A DNA stretch of 64,000 bases from Heterobasidion occidentale (GCA_039111635.1 JBCAQO010000001.1:3038001-3102000), one strand, 5' to 3'; shown: positions 24,401 through 37,433, numbered from the stretch's first letter. The notes: generated by a model not told the origin, from the sequence alone. Made by a program: numbers and translations.

Positions 24401-27400
24401 CTCTACATACAGTCGCAACTGGCAAGCGGGTCTCTGGCGACGATATGGGGGTGCAACACCCTTCAAAGCGGCAGAAGACTCAGGGTACTCAAAAACACCT
24501 TCGAACTCAGGGCAATGTCTCCCAACTGCGTCGGGAGAACGAACTCTTGAAGGTCCTTGAAGAGCTTCAGGGTATTGGTAACGTCACCTCAAAAGATTTT
24601 CTGGATGCGCACATGGCTCTTGTCGAATCGATGGCGTCTGCAGGGGGCGCAACCAGCAGTCTTCCTGGTATCAGGGTCGACAAACGCACTCTAGAGGCCA
24701 CGCTCGACACTATGGAGAGTCGTGGAGATATCAAGAGCCTCAAAACGTCTGTCGTCTTGCCCACAGGAAGTAGCCGCCTTGTCCGTATCGTCCACCTACC
24801 ATCTGTCAGTCAAGAGCAAGTCAATGCGTTTCTCGCCGCTCTGGGACGCAACCTTTCTATCACACAACAGCCTGTCATACAGACAATCGAAACGACCCTT
24901 ATGACCGCCAAACCACCGGTCGTCCAACGTCCTGCTCTTCCCCTTCAGCTCTTACAAAGAGATAAACCATCACTTGACTTGGAACGTTGGAACAGGAACG
25001 GAGAAAGAGCCATGCAACTATTTGAATACGATGACGCTACAATCCGCGAGGTTCTTTTAACAGAAAAGTCAACACTTTCTCAGAAATATGGATACATCCT
25101 CGCCAAGGGGTTGAGAATGCGCGCGATGCACCTTTTTACTCTCAAAGCATTTGAGACTGGACCCGATTCTCCTTGGATCGTATCCACGGATCTACGAATT
25201 GTTCATCTGTCATTTTACACGAGCGACCTTCCCCTAGATGTGTACTGCTCCCTGGTTTCGACTTTGGTACACGAAGAAGCATTGACCCGACTCTTGGAGA
25301 CCAGCGAAGGGAGGAAGGCTTTGGTCAGGACTCTTCCCCCTGCTCTCCACACATCTCTTCAGATCGGGCGATCGAGGTCACGTTCGCGGTTCCTCGATAT
25401 GCTCCATGCCCTAATGTGCTTGAAATTAGTGTCCCCTTTGAAAGTTTCAGACGCGGAGGTCCCAACTATTCGGTGCGCACCGAACGGGGAACATCCACAA
25501 GCTTTGGATGTGGATGTGCTCGCTAATGAATGGACTCCGGGAAACCTTGCGTCAGCCCCTTTGTATTGGCGTTTCAATACGACCGCTCCTGTCCATTTGT
25601 GGGCCCTTTCGGGAACATCCCCACCCTTCTGGAGAGACATGCCTTTTCAGTCCAGTGTTGCTGCTGCGCAATTTTGGGACGAACTTCAAAGGGCATGTAC
25701 TGATCACGCATTTGCAAAGGATGTACCATGCCCCCCTATGGCCAGTTCAACGGGACCCGCGTCTGTCGATCCTGCATTAAAGAGTTGGATACGTCGCAAA
25801 AGGTCCTGGGATGGTTTATATGACCTCACATGGCATCAGCGTGTATACTTGCGAAGCTCTCTTGGTTTACACTTGGAGAATCTTTTGCAGGATCAGGAAA
25901 ACACGGTGGATGCTCTAGAGAAGTTATGTTGGATTGTTAGCGCCCCAATCACTGTCGTGCGGGAGTTTTTAGACAAGGCGCGCACGAAGCGGAGACACGA
26001 GCTGGAGCGGGCTCGTCGTCGAATCGAGAAACAAAAGGAACATAATGCTGAGAATGTATCTAGCGCCAAGGTACCTCGGACAACCGCCGCGGAAGCGAAG
26101 AGCTTGATAGCGAAGAAAGTTGCCATAGCCAAGGAGCAACGTGCTAAAGACTGGGACGAGCTCCTTCGCCGAGTTCATCCTGACGTTCTGAAAGGCACGG
26201 CAGCCTCCAGAGTCGGTCAAGTTCGCACAAAGTATATGAATGCCTTCACTGTCAACAAAACCAATTGGGATGACGAAATTTCTCGGGCAATCAAGGAGGC
26301 GCAGATAGCAGCCGAGACTGTGTTGATGTCTGCCCCAAGACTAGCTTTTGCTCCTGGTGCGAGGGCAGCTGTTCCTCCAGTCGTAACCAATGCACCAGAA
26401 AAGTCGGTCGAGGAATTGATCGCTAAGCAAGGGCCTCCGCGTCAGAAAGAAGAATCGAAGCGCAAAAGGAAAAGTACGAAAACTGATGAACCTGGTGCGT
26501 CAAGCTCAAACTGAAATTGGTGTAATTTAACGTCATGTAAACAGTGGGAGAGGAGCAACCTGGAGTCAAGCGTCCCGGACGCAGGCATCGCTTTCAATGG
26601 GACCGGGACTTCGACGAACTGGCCCGCGACGCATTCGTCATTATCAATGCTCGTTGCCGAGGCATGCGCCAGGACCTGTCTGCCTTCAATCAGGTATTCC
26701 CTGCTATTCCCAGAAATTCCGTCAGACAGCGCGTGAGCCACATGCGAGAATCGCCGAGTGTGTTGACCTACCTGAACGCCTTGAAGACAAGTGGTACACT
26801 CTTTGGCTGCAACACCGAGGCACAGAGCTGTTGCCAGATGCCGATCCCAAAAGCACGTCCAATTTTGACCTCGCAAAGCACATAGAATTTCTGCGGAGAC
26901 ACATCGACAAAAATGCCATGTACGTGATATGATTCATCGTGGTCACACCGAACTGAGATATTGTCCCAGGCGTGTTGGATATGTGGAACGGGATGAAAGT
27001 TTTGCTTTACCAGCAGACATCATGGAGCAAAGTTGTCAGTGGGCGGTTGAGGAAAAGTCGTCTGTAACTCCTCTGTGGGATATCGTCTGGAACCTGAACG
27101 TTGAAGAGGGTCGCGAGAAAGCTATGCTGCAGCATCCCTTCACGACCGACGTTGAAGAGATGCCTCCGACTTCGCATATCACCACTGACACCACTCACGT
27201 CGCGGAGTCTGCCCTCAAGGTCTTCCATCCCCAAATTCCTCATTCGCTCTAACTGATTTTGACTAAAATTCTTATGCTAGATGGTATTTGGAACTCCACA
27301 TGAAGACTACGACTCCAATCAAGCTTCCGCCCTACTTCATGGTATTGGCGAGCAGCCCGTGGCCATCGCTAGATCCAATCTCTTAAGTCGGGGAGTTCTT

Positions 27401-28788
27401 TCCAAGCTGATGAAAGATCCCAAAAAATCAAAGCCTGGGAGAATATTCAAAATATCCGAGATGTCAGTCTTGCGAGACACATGATTTATTCCTTGATTTG
27501 TCTCGCTGATTCTGAGCTGCAGGAATCAGAATGCCATCGGCGGATCCATACCTCATGATACTTTCCAAGACGCATCCTCTTTAGAGGCGCCGTACGGAGA
27601 ACAAGAGATAGTTTGGCGAGAATGGGATCTTCTTAGCAGTGATGGCGATTTGGCAGCGTTGGTGCAGGCGACGTCGGAAGACAAAGTAATCTCCCGATTC
27701 TTCGATACACGACGTCTTGCTGACCCAACCAAACCAGGTCGAATTTAAGATTGATACCTCGCAGCCAAGAGCCGCCCGAGTCGCTCTCGATTGGAACAGC
27801 AAGAAGGCTGGCAAGCACCCACGCTTCATGTGTCACTGATATTTCACTGAAACGAGGCAATTTCAGATGATGATCAGATCGAGCCTGCCGTTTTTGTCCA
27901 GTTTCACATAGAAGCGGATAGGCTAAGTCCCGTCCCGGTCTCTCAAATCGACCCCGCGCTCATTCAGCGCGCCGCCTCTGGCGATGAAGGACAGCACGGC
28001 CAGACGATGAGTGGTGAAATTGCTTGCTGCAGCTTGACAAGTCGAACGGGCGTGACGGACTGCCAAGCGTGTCTGCAAACGGAACGAGACTTTATTTTTG
28101 CCAGGATGAATGCACGCGACCGGGACATAAGCGCGCGCATCTTGACTGTTGTTCAGGCCGCTAAGGGGGCGGGTGTATCGAAGCGAAGTATTTTGGTGAG
28201 TGATCATACTTTGAATGCCCATGGGTAATTTACGTTTTTGGACGCACAGGATCAACTACCAGAATATGATCCCGACAGTATCGTATCCGTGATAGAACAA
28301 CTCATGGAAGCCACTGTACCGCTAATTTTCTGCGCGGGTTATGCCACTCTACTCGTCGTTTCCTCGGCGTATGCACGGGCATGGGCGGTCAGCGTCTCTG
28401 CGGACCCGCCGATGAGGGTTTTCCCGCGCCGCTGGATCGACATCTCGGGGCGGAAAATGGTCGATGTTTGGGACGCCGCACTCCGGGCGGTGATCGGAAC
28501 GATCGTGTACCGCCCGGGAATCTCCCAGGTAAGTCGATCACAGCGCGCCGATCCCGTCATTACCTGATGGCTTTGTGTCGTCAGGCTGAGGTGTGCTGGA
28601 GGCTGAGGTCTGTGTACGACAGACAAGAAGTGATGGAGGCCGTGAGATATCTGTCTGAGGAGGGTTTCATAAAGCGGAGAACGGCGAGGCAAATAAGGCC
28701 ATCGGGAAGCGGACTCTTCCCACCTGACGAAGATGAGGAGAAGCGGACGCACTGGTTTTTGGGCGAGCGCCATTGGTATCAGACGTGA
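21436..28788 (+). CDS. TFC3: TFIIIC largest subunit, B-block binding (Tfc3/GTF3C1-like), with AT-hooks
   Basis: TFIIIC recognises the B box of tRNA genes and recruits TFIIIB for RNA polymerase III. The N-terminal third has winged-helix units, the best being VYTALQFITRGRERGLSVVE...DQKTCFYLVKQL (the B-block_TFIIIC domain), then ARIVKLLMASDNRIYPAQNL and LHKQIINVLESTGASGLTLS. A linker at 23340-24300 is basic and Pro-rich with three AT-hooks (RGRPPKKRP, RGRPPKNR, RGRPRKKA). The central and C-terminal parts carry further helical domains, including RRHRFQWDRDFDELARDAFV (extended winged-helix/SANT-like) and, near the end, WRLRSVYDRQEVMEAVRYLS. About ten short introns. At 26775-26776 the frame slips by one base inside the conserved block between VLTYL and RLEDKWYTLWLQHRG. 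The size, over 2000 residues, is normal for the subunit. Start: MDDLVHHCLRELAFDGDLG. Confidence 0.87.
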
Positions 28789-29728
28789 TGTCTGTTCGCA
28801 TCGTGGTTCTTAAGTATCATTATTGTTACAACCGATGAGAAGTGGAACGTAGGGGTGATGTGCCCAGATGTGCCCTACATTGTTCGCTGCCGGCTGTGCA
28901 GCTTTCTTCAATTGCATTTCTGAGGATCGAGTGAATCAGCTCCCGAGATTGTTTAGATCATGTACATGGCGAGGCCAGCGATCGGCGCGCGTTCATCGCG
29001 ATGCACTGCATAGAGCTTCCAGGTGTTGCCTTCGGTGTATATATATATATGAACGGGTTCGTGGTGCTTGTCGGATATCTCGGTGAGGTACTCATGTGCG
29101 CATGGCCGCGCTACAGGCTGTGCTAGGGTTCGAGGCGTGCGTGATGATGGGAGCGTGACTAGGGTGATGGAGCGGCATTGAGCGAGATGGTAAGCGGCGA
29201 GGCGAGATTGCGAACTACATGAGGTTTTTTTTGTGGGAGGGGGGGAGGACTGCGGTGTACGTCTTGAGCGACGAGCAGCAGGCAGATGCTGGTGGAGGAA
29301 CGGGCAAGGGACGCTCGGCGGCGGGAGGAAGAGGCGAGGCCGGATCGAAAGGTTGTCATGGCTGCCCGAACGCAAGGCATCGGGCCTCTTACTTGAACTG
29401 GCTGAATTCACAGGCAGGGCGCCACCCTCTCCTCCGACTCCCTTTCTTCCCTTCTTTCTTTCGTGGCCCCTCCCTCCCTTTCCTCCAGGCAGCAGCTTCA
29501 TCGCGCTCGGCTGGACCGTGCCAGCAGCCGTCCTCTTGCCTTTTGCCTGTCTCTCTGACCGGGTTACGCGCTGGTCTTTCCTCTCGTTCATAGTCTGCCC
29601 TAGCGGCACTACTCTCTTTTCCTTCGTCTTGAGACCGCTTCGGACTCCTTTTTCCCGTGGTGAATACAACGCATCCTATATGCGGCGCTTCCTGACCAGC
29701 GACCGTTGCATTGCAGACTCTTCTTCCA
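28789..29728. other. Intergenic interval with (TA)n and pyrimidine-rich promoter
   Basis: Nearly 1 kb. A short (TA)n run lies at about 29037-29050, and 29390-29680 is strongly CT-rich on the plus strand (CTCCTCCGACTCCC, TTTCTTTCG and similar), the usual leader or promoter context of the next gene. A 238-codon frame on the minus strand (28953-29669) mirrors this composition and is not believed to be a gene. Confidence 0.5.
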
Positions 29729-30519
29729 ATGCGTGCGAAGCAGCTCTGGAACTATGTCCCTCTCCCGGCCAAGGCCAAACTTCTCGTGCGTCATTTCCCT
29801 TCCAGCTGTCCGAGCGGCCTTCCATCCAGTCAATCCTGTTCAGTACGGCCTTCGCATTTGCATGACGCGAGGTCGCTCGGACAAGTGTCACTACCGAGAG
29901 CTGATCGTTCAACCTATATTAGTGGGACAGGCTGACCGTTTCCCGTATCACGACCATTTATTTTGTATTCTCGCTCTTGCACTGTATTCTCCAGCTCGTG
30001 TTCCAGACCCAAGCTTTCACCATAAACGCGCGCGCCGCGGACTTTCTTCATAGCATCGTCCGTGGAGGCGACGCTCAGGTTCCTGGCTTCTTTCAAGTGG
30101 TCGGGGACAGTCTCAGATATTGCGACCACGTCCCACACAAGATCAGCGCGGCTTCATGTCAAGTCGTCTGGAACGGTACAAGCGTGCAGTCTACGAACGC
30201 CCAGGGTGCCGTTCAAAATGGCAATTCGTCCTCGAACAGCTATGGTTCCTCTTCCTCTTCCTCTTCCGCCCTCTCCTCGTCGGTGTCAGCTACGCCGTCA
30301 ATCGCTACTACGCTCAACACGACCTCCTCGTTCAAAACGTTGGACACATTCCCCTCGGGTGGGAGCTCCAGCACCCCCGTCAGATCCGCAACTTCGGCAT
30401 CTGCTTCTAGCACTCCGGTGGTCAGGGTCGCGTCTAGCGCTACCTCGAGCACACCTGCGGCGAGGGTCACTGTGACAAAGGTCGTGGTCCAAATACCGAC
30501 GGCCACGACTACCTCTTCA

Positions 30520-30551
<32 letters not shown>

Positions 30552-32398
30552 TCTCGACCACCGCAGGCGGTACCTGTCCAGCGAGACGTTGCAGAAACGC
30601 GGAATGCCAGGGAACTCGATCCTGGTCATCGATGTGGACGGGCAAAAGAAGGTGGCTCTCAATGGCTACGGTTTCAACACTGAAACTGTCTTGGATCAAA
30701 AATGCGTGGTCGCGTTGAACTGGCCAGTGCAACTGTAAGTCGTGTCATCGTCAGACAGCATCGTTGGTCTTCTTTGACAAAGTGCTCAGTTTGCACAACA
30801 CAAAGCGCGAAGATATCACTTTTATTGCGTTCCAGTTTTGGGTCCTGGGAATGTCTATTGTCGCGGTAAGTGTCGTTTCGCGGAAATGTAAAGAGACTTG
30901 CCCCTCACAGAAGTCCACAGCTGTTGAACGAATCGATTCCTCACATGTAAGTGCATCAAAGGGAGCGGTCTTCCGGAGAATTGATGATCCTCCGTTTTTG
31001 CAGCATCGCATCTCTCGTCACTCACATGTCCGCGACAGCATGGGCAGGATTCCAGATCTGGTCAACCTCCGCCTTCCACGACGACTTTCGCCGTATCGCA
31101 ACCAACGGTGCCTGCCAAATCAACCTTTTGCCTACCTACTGGAAAGACCGCGCAAACGCAGAGATCCCCAGCCTGGTATTGAACACGGTTGCTCTGCTTG
31201 TGTCGGCATTCCTGTCGTGGAGATTGATTAAGGTCTCTTTAGTTCAAGAATACTTTTTTCGTAGCCCAAGCTGATCTGTCTTTTGCAGTTGTTTGGCTGG
31301 CAGACTTTCAAACGCATCGGGGCTTCTTTGAACATCAACCGCATCTACAAGCTCATTCTGACGCTTTCTATCGCCATTCAGTTGTCGCTGTTCTTCGTCG
31401 TCGCGTCGATAGGTATCTGGCTCGACCAAATTTGCAATGGCACCTTTGCCCACCTATCAACTGAGGGCACACTGTACATGGCCTTGAGTATCGTTGTCAT
31501 CGTAGTATGTCTGCGCCTATTGTGCGATGGTCCAACTTTTGACACTGTCCATTTCGAATCGTAGCTCCTGGCTCCGTGGCTTGTAACAGTGAGTTTTTAC
31601 CGTAGTGATTCATCAGTCTGTTACTGACACCTGTTTTAGGGTTGGTTTGCAGTTCGAAGAGAACTAAAGATTCCGATGGCGGTGTTCCTCGTCTTGTCCG
31701 GTGTTCTTGTCATCGGATGGGGCGCCATGTTCGACTCCCTTACCTTTCGGTGGACGTTTGTTCAGTGGCGGTTCTTCAGCGTCATCATCGTGCTCTCAAT
31801 CACGTTGACGCTCCTTACCTTTATCCTCGGCGTCGTATGTTGGTTCAACTTTGGCCACGGCCTTACACACTACCGTACGTGCGATTTGATCCCGCTACGG
31901 CGATATCTCCTATCATTCTGACGTCATCTCTTCGTAGTGAACGCACAGGAGCCGCTCCCTGGCGACGACTTTGTGCCGGTCGTTCCTGGCCAACTTGACC
32001 AGGACCCTGAGAAGGTTGATTTTCCGTCTAACGACCGCCCGGTCCCGACGTTCTCCGCGGCCTTCGGATCTGGGGCTGAGGTCCCGCCACCCAGTCAGAT
32101 GCGCTTCGCGCCGCGCCAGATGGGTCCCAGGTTCTTCAATTCACAGGCACAGCCTTTCGAGTCTCCCGTCCAGACGAGCCCCGTCCAGAGCCCTCCCGTA
32201 GCGCATTTCAGTTCATTGCCTAGCTCCGTTGCGCCTTCAGCGTACTCGGGCAGCCCTACATCTCGCCGACCGCTCGTGCGCCACGGGAGCAGCGGAAGCG
32301 AACACAGTATTTCGAGCGTGACGACCATCGAGCCATCGGCGGGCGGAGACGGTCTTTCGAGGATGATGAGCAATGCGTCTCGGGAAATGAGTCAATAA
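29729..32398 (+). CDS. Polytopic membrane protein with Ser-rich, Asp-tract ectodomain (fungal family of unknown function)
   Basis: Exon 1 (29729-29785, MRAKQLWNYVPLPAKAKLL) splices across a 137-nt intron to exon 2 at 29923 in the same phase, producing a first membrane helix TTIYFVFSLLHCILQLVF. Next comes an ectodomain with RAADFLHSIVRGG and VPGFFQVVGDSLRYCDHVPH, a NGT site, a long Ser/Thr-rich stretch, an 11-Asp tract (30520-30552) and a possible kexin site QKR|G. Around six more hydrophobic segments follow (e.g. FIAFQFWVLGMSIVALL, LVLNTVALLVSAFLSW, LSIAIQLSLFFVVASIGIW, VFLVLSGVLVIGW, FSVIIVLSITLTLLTFILGV), then a cytosolic Pro/Ser-rich tail. I recognise the layout from basidiomycete hypothetical proteins but know no function; a sensor or wall-facing membrane protein would be a guess. 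All exon junctions checked keep the frame. Confidence 0.72.
30520..30552 (+). repeat. (GAC)10-GAT microsatellite encoding 11 Asp
   Basis: Ten perfect GAC codons followed by GAT inside the ectodomain of the polytopic membrane protein. Perfect trinucleotide purity suggests it is prone to length change by slippage. Confidence 0.9.
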
Positions 32399-32714
32399 GC
32401 GGACGGTCGCGCTGGGTTATTGAGTAGCCTGAACTATTCTCTTTTTCGAAGCTGGTGTCCGAGACCACGGGGTGGTCTCGAGTGTTGTTACCCCGAAATG
32501 TACCATTTGCTTTATTCTGTCGGGTTTTTACATGTTCATTGTGATTCTAGATGTTACCGAGCATGAAAAATAATGTCAACTGTTCCGTCCCGAGTCTCGA
32601 GCATAAACCGCGTGTACGTGAATAAAGATAATTGGGCAAAAGGGAATCGTTTGAGGTTTACAAGTAGGCGAGTGGAGGACGATGGACTAGGCTACATAAA
32701 AGGTTTGGGGGAGT
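32399..32714. other. Convergent 3' interval between the membrane-protein gene and SSK2
   Basis: Contains two 3' untranslated regions. A short inverted repeat GAGACCAC...GTGGTCTC lies at about 32461-32479 and could form a hairpin. No gene was recognised. Confidence 0.45.
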
Positions 32715-35700
32715 TCATGATGGCGTTTGTGAGATATCATGGGTTTCGAACAAGGGAGGATCTCTCGATATCGGAGTCTCGACAGGCGACATGCTCGGGG
32801 ACATTGTCATTATTGCTTCGACCTCTTTCTCCTGGATGATGGCGGCCTGACGAGCAACTGAGGCCGACTCGAAGGCTTCCTCGGACGGCATTTCTGCAGG
32901 TGGGTTGGTGGCCATCTCGGCTTCCTCGTAATGAAGCAGGGCTTCCCGGAACTCGAGCATCCACGGGTGATACATCAGCTCCGTCGCTGAAGGTCGCTGG
33001 ATCGGGTCCACCGTGAGGCATTGTCGAATGAAATCGATGCCAAGCTCGCTCAGCTGGCCAGGTTCTGGCAACGGAGGGTGCTGTGTAGCGACGCCGATGT
33101 GGAACATGATTGCCCTCGAAGTCACAATTCAGCCAGCGATCGTGAATAACACGAGCGCGAAGCGCTTACCATTCATTGTCAAGATTGCTCCACGGTTTCT
33201 TTCCTGTCGCGAACTCAAGAATAACGCAGCCCAGGGACCAGATATCCATGGCACCGTGACGGCCTCGTTTGTCATTCTTGATGACTTCAGGCGACATGTA
33301 CATGGGCGTGCCAGTAAGGCTGTTCATTCCCAGGCCACCACCCAAAGCTCCTTCGGCCGAGCGACGAGAGCGCTGCATCGATCTCTGGTTCTTCGCGAGT
33401 ATCTTGGCTGCACCAAAGTCGACGAATTTGATCACTCCGAGGTGGTCCAGAAGAATGTCTAAAGGCGTGTTAGTTCCTACACCAAATCTCTGCACTGATG
33501 AACACTCACTGTCAGGCTTGATATCGCGATGGACAATTCCCTTGGAGTGCAGGTATGCCAGGCCCTCGAGCATTTGCATGGTATACACTTGGATAATGCC
33601 CTCATCCTCTATCCGTCCGTATTCCAACAGAGCTGCTAGGCTGCCGCCCTGGCAATATTCCTCGAAAATGTAGACCTTATCCCTGTGCACCTCGATCCCA
33701 TAATACTCGACGATGTTCGGATGATGCAACATCTCCATGACCCGCAGTTCGTCGCGAATCTGCGTATACAAGTTCGGGAGACCCGACATCTCCTGGAATT
33801 TGATCTCCTTGACGGCCATTAGGGACCCGGAGTCCAGGTTGACGGCAAGATATACAGAACCGAAGGCGCCTGCGCCAATAAATCTGCCTTGCTGCCACCG
33901 TATTGATATATTGGAGCTGAACGAGGCGAGGAAAACCAATGTGCGATCCCCTAGTTTTTCGTCATCAAGGACACGGCCCGCGAGGCGCTGCTCAGTTGTG
34001 ATAGCAGCTCGTTGGTTATCCAAGTTTTCGATAGCTCTAGTGGTTCGCTCCCAGAACTTGATGATGGATGGATCTATATAGCCTTGAGACGATACGACAT
34101 GATCTGCTCGACCTCTGAGCGACGGATAGGTAGCCGAGCGCAGTAGTTCGTCATCAGCGTCGAGCGAGTCCTCTGCTGGTTGTCGCAACCAAAGCTCCCG
34201 ATCCCTCGAGGCCTCACTGGAGCGTGCGCCTAGGATATCGAAATGACTGATGAGAAGGGTCATACAAGTCGCGACCTTCTGCCGCAGCATCTCAAACTGG
34301 TCGTCAGGCAGCTGGAGGATACTGTCACGCCGCGTGCGCTGGAGAGCGAATTCCAAAGCATTCACGGCCCATTTGAACGTCTTGCGATCGTTGGGGTCGC
34401 AGTCGTCGCAGATGAAGGACACCCAGGAGATGGCGAGCTTGATCAGCATTCGGTTGAACTTGACAAGCGTAGAACGGTCCATCCATTTATGTACGTGCTG
34501 GCCATGTTCCGATGCAAATAGATACCAATTCTCCAACAAATCCTGCCGCTTGTTTGCGTCGCGAAGGGCTATCCGCACACTGTGCACGGACTCGACGATG
34601 GATTCTGCTAAGCGATTGGTCGCGCGCCCAATCTTCCGCAGTTCTCTGTTCACGGCAGGGAGGTGGGCTTGTTGGTCGGTGAGACATGTCAAAGGCTTGA
34701 GACCTGTCTCAACAGGTTGTCCATCTTCATCCACCGAAATGAAGAGCTCGGCGAACTCTTGCTTTGCCAAAAGCAATCGGTGCTGCGTTCCATCAGCGAT
34801 AAGACGCACGCGGTTGTCCCGTAAGTCCAGCTCGATCTTTGGAATCTCCAACATGAGAACGAGGCCATTCCAGAGGAAACGATCTCGAGGTGACAACACG
34901 AGGAGGTACCCTGCTTCGTCAGGATAGTCTGCGTCGAGGTCGTAGATTTCCACTACTTTTTTGCCATCGTCCTCTAAGAGTTCAGTGACATGAAATGCCT
35001 CCAACAGAATTCGACGAATATAGTCGGGATGGTCGCGCAGGGTGTGTGACGCCACGATATATGTGCCTTCCTCTTCGAACGTTTGCGTGTATACCAGAAA
35101 ATGGTCGGTTTCAACAAGGTGCGAAATGAAGGCATCGATCGGGACACCTTCCAGGGTGTACTCAGCCGAGTTGCTGAACCTCTGGTTGAGGACCCTACAC
35201 GTCCATTCGTCAAGGTCATATTGACACGTCATGTGATATGGTGCACCCACCGAACAAATCGTTGTAGCTTTCGGTATCGTAGCCGGACACTGTCAAGGAT
35301 CTTCCCATACCAGCTGACCATCTGCTCATCGGTCATGCCATTTTTAGACCCATTCAATGGCACAGGACCCTTCCTGCCACTAGTAGATGAGCGAGACTCC
35401 GTATGTTCCGCCGTCGGGACCTTCAATTGCGTGTCGAAGAAGTTGGTAACACGAACCATGAGTTTGTTTGTTAGCGCACTACATATTGTCAAACGTGTTT
35501 TGACAAAGGACAAAGATGTGCTGCACCTACCAGAGTTGTTCTGCAACCATAGAAGCTCCACCGGCAGAGGTCAAGGCGACGTCATTGAAAGTGGCCCACT
35601 GTGCTTCGAGAACATCTGTTTCCTTGAAGTAGATATCTCTGGCACCACTCTTTAGCTTCCAGTGCACTAGCCGGAATAAAAATGACAAAGCTTCAAGAAC

Positions 35701-37148
35701 TGAGGTATCGTAGTCCTTGCTAATACACGGAGGCAAGGCCCAGTTTCCGCCAGGGTCCGGCGACAGAAATGCCACATACTGTCGCTTTAACGTACATGCG
35801 ATTCCGATATTGAGCTTCAAATCATCTGTCATCTGGTCGATGATGATGACTTCTGGATCCTTGAGCTTTGAGCGTATTCTAAACGAACGCGGAGACTAGC
35901 CTGCGCGAGTTGTGTCGGGAATGAGATGAGAGGGATGAGCTCGCGTTCGAACGTCGGAAGACCCAGTTTCTTGAACTGTGCGGCAAGATTTACTTGAGCA
36001 TCGCGAGCAGTGCCAATTAGAGAATGGACAGTGGTCATGAAGCCCTTGGCAAAAGTCATCTGAATGGATTCTTCCTTCAAGAGACGTTCCAGAAAGGTAG
36101 ACCCATCCGCCATCGAAGACCCATCAGTCTGAGTCTCAGAGTCCTGGTTTGGTCCTGTGCCAGGGGCAGTGACATCCAACGTATCACTGCCGGTCCATCT
36201 CTGCAAAATATTAATTTGTGAACGCAGGGACGTGAAGACCGTAGACCAAGTGATGAGTGCGTCTCGCAAGGCCTGAAACTCGCTATCTGCGACAACAGGT
36301 TTATCAAGCTGAAAAGCTTTCAGATTTGGATAAAGAGAGTGGACGACATCCAGGTGACGAATAACCTCATTGACCTGCTGCAAAGCTGCTGTGCCTGGGT
36401 CTGGGGAGGAAAAGATATCCTTCGTATGGAATGTTAGCACCTCATGGATGACATGGTCGACCGTCCTCAGGCGACGTTCTTCCAACTTCTTCCTCTCCTC
36501 TTCCTCCGACCTTCCGCTGACTTTAGCGCGCATTTCGATCCAGATATTCGTATGGAAATTATTGGACTCCTGATCGGATGATGCGAGTGCCACTGCTATG
36601 CGTGTTTTCTCAGACTTGAGGACATCACCATCGAGCACAGAAGCAAGCATCGTCTGCCACTCTAAACGCTCCAAATCTTCGGCGGTTTCGGGCTCGATAG
36701 GGTCAGAGTCGAGCATGAGAGACGAGAACTTATCGTGGACATCTGCAACACCGGACAGAGGACGGCCCAACTCCTCCTCGTCGCTCTCCCCTCCTGCGTC
36801 GACTAACTGACCAAGGCCTCTGTGAAAGTAGTGGCTGTCAGGGTCATTCCTGGGATCCTCTTCGGGCCCAGATCTATACCGCTGCAGGAATTGGGAGTAG
36901 ATGTCATGGTACTTCGCGGTGTATTGGGGTACATTGGACGTAGAAAACGGATTAGCGGTAGGAGCACCGATCGCGCCGGTGGCAGGGGAGTATGTGTTCT
37001 TGTGGCGAGTTTTGAGGCGATTGGGAATGGCGTTACCTGAAGAAGAGTTTGCTGTGAAAGGGAGCGGCCGGATGGGCCTGTCAGCTTCGGGTTCATTGAC
37101 GTCGCCTGTTTCTGCGTGGGGATGTAAGGTCGGTGTATGGCGTGGCAT
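32715..37148 (-). CDS. SSK2: HOG-pathway MAP kinase kinase kinase, Ssk2/Ssk22/Wis4-like
   Basis: This MAPKKK phosphorylates Pbs2 and passes osmotic and oxidative stress signals from the two-component phosphorelay (Ssk1) to Hog1. The protein is about 1360 residues: a long N-terminal regulatory region (AEDLERLEWQTMLASVLDGD, WIEMRAKVSGRSEEEERKKL, RTVDHVIHEVLTFHTKDIF are typical of Ssk2/MEKK4), then a C-terminal kinase domain with glycine loop GAGAFGSVYLAV, VAIK-type Lys in MAVKEI, HRDIKPDN, DFG in FVDFGAAK, and MSPEV. The catalytic loop is split by a 51-nt intron (33459-33509) that contains no stop and keeps the frame. The last exon covers FIRQCLTVDPIQRPSATEL and a short tail. The ATG at 37148 (MPRHTPTLHPH) is the first in the frame; the open frame further upstream has no ATG. 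It is divergent from RBG2 with 285 bp between. Confidence 0.93.
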
Positions 37149-37433
37149 CCCGCTGTATGGTGGACAGCACGACGCAAGCACAGTGACCGTAGAAGGAGGC
37201 GAGCGAGAAAGGGCGCACAATGATACAAATGGATTGTTGGTGCTAGTATTAGGTTATGTAGTGGTGTTGACGAGCGCGTTCGGGCAGTCCTCTTGCCATT
37301 CGTGGCTTCCGGCCTCAACCACTTCTGGTCTCCCTGACCTCAGCATCCGTGACCGTCCCCCCTCGGTTTTCAACAGGTCTCTCTGCACAAACTGCCCATC
37401 ATCGACCGCACTGGCGATTAGCGGCTGTTCAAC
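37149..37433. promoter_or_regulatory. Divergent promoter region, SSK2 and RBG2
   Basis: Head-to-head spacer of 285 bp. No exact stress-response or other known element stood out on inspection. Confidence 0.4.

Noticed and set aside
28953..29669. 238-codon frame on the minus strand
   Set aside because: The predicted product is low-complexity Arg/Lys/Gly/Pro sequence that simply mirrors the CT-rich leader of the membrane-protein gene on the other strand.
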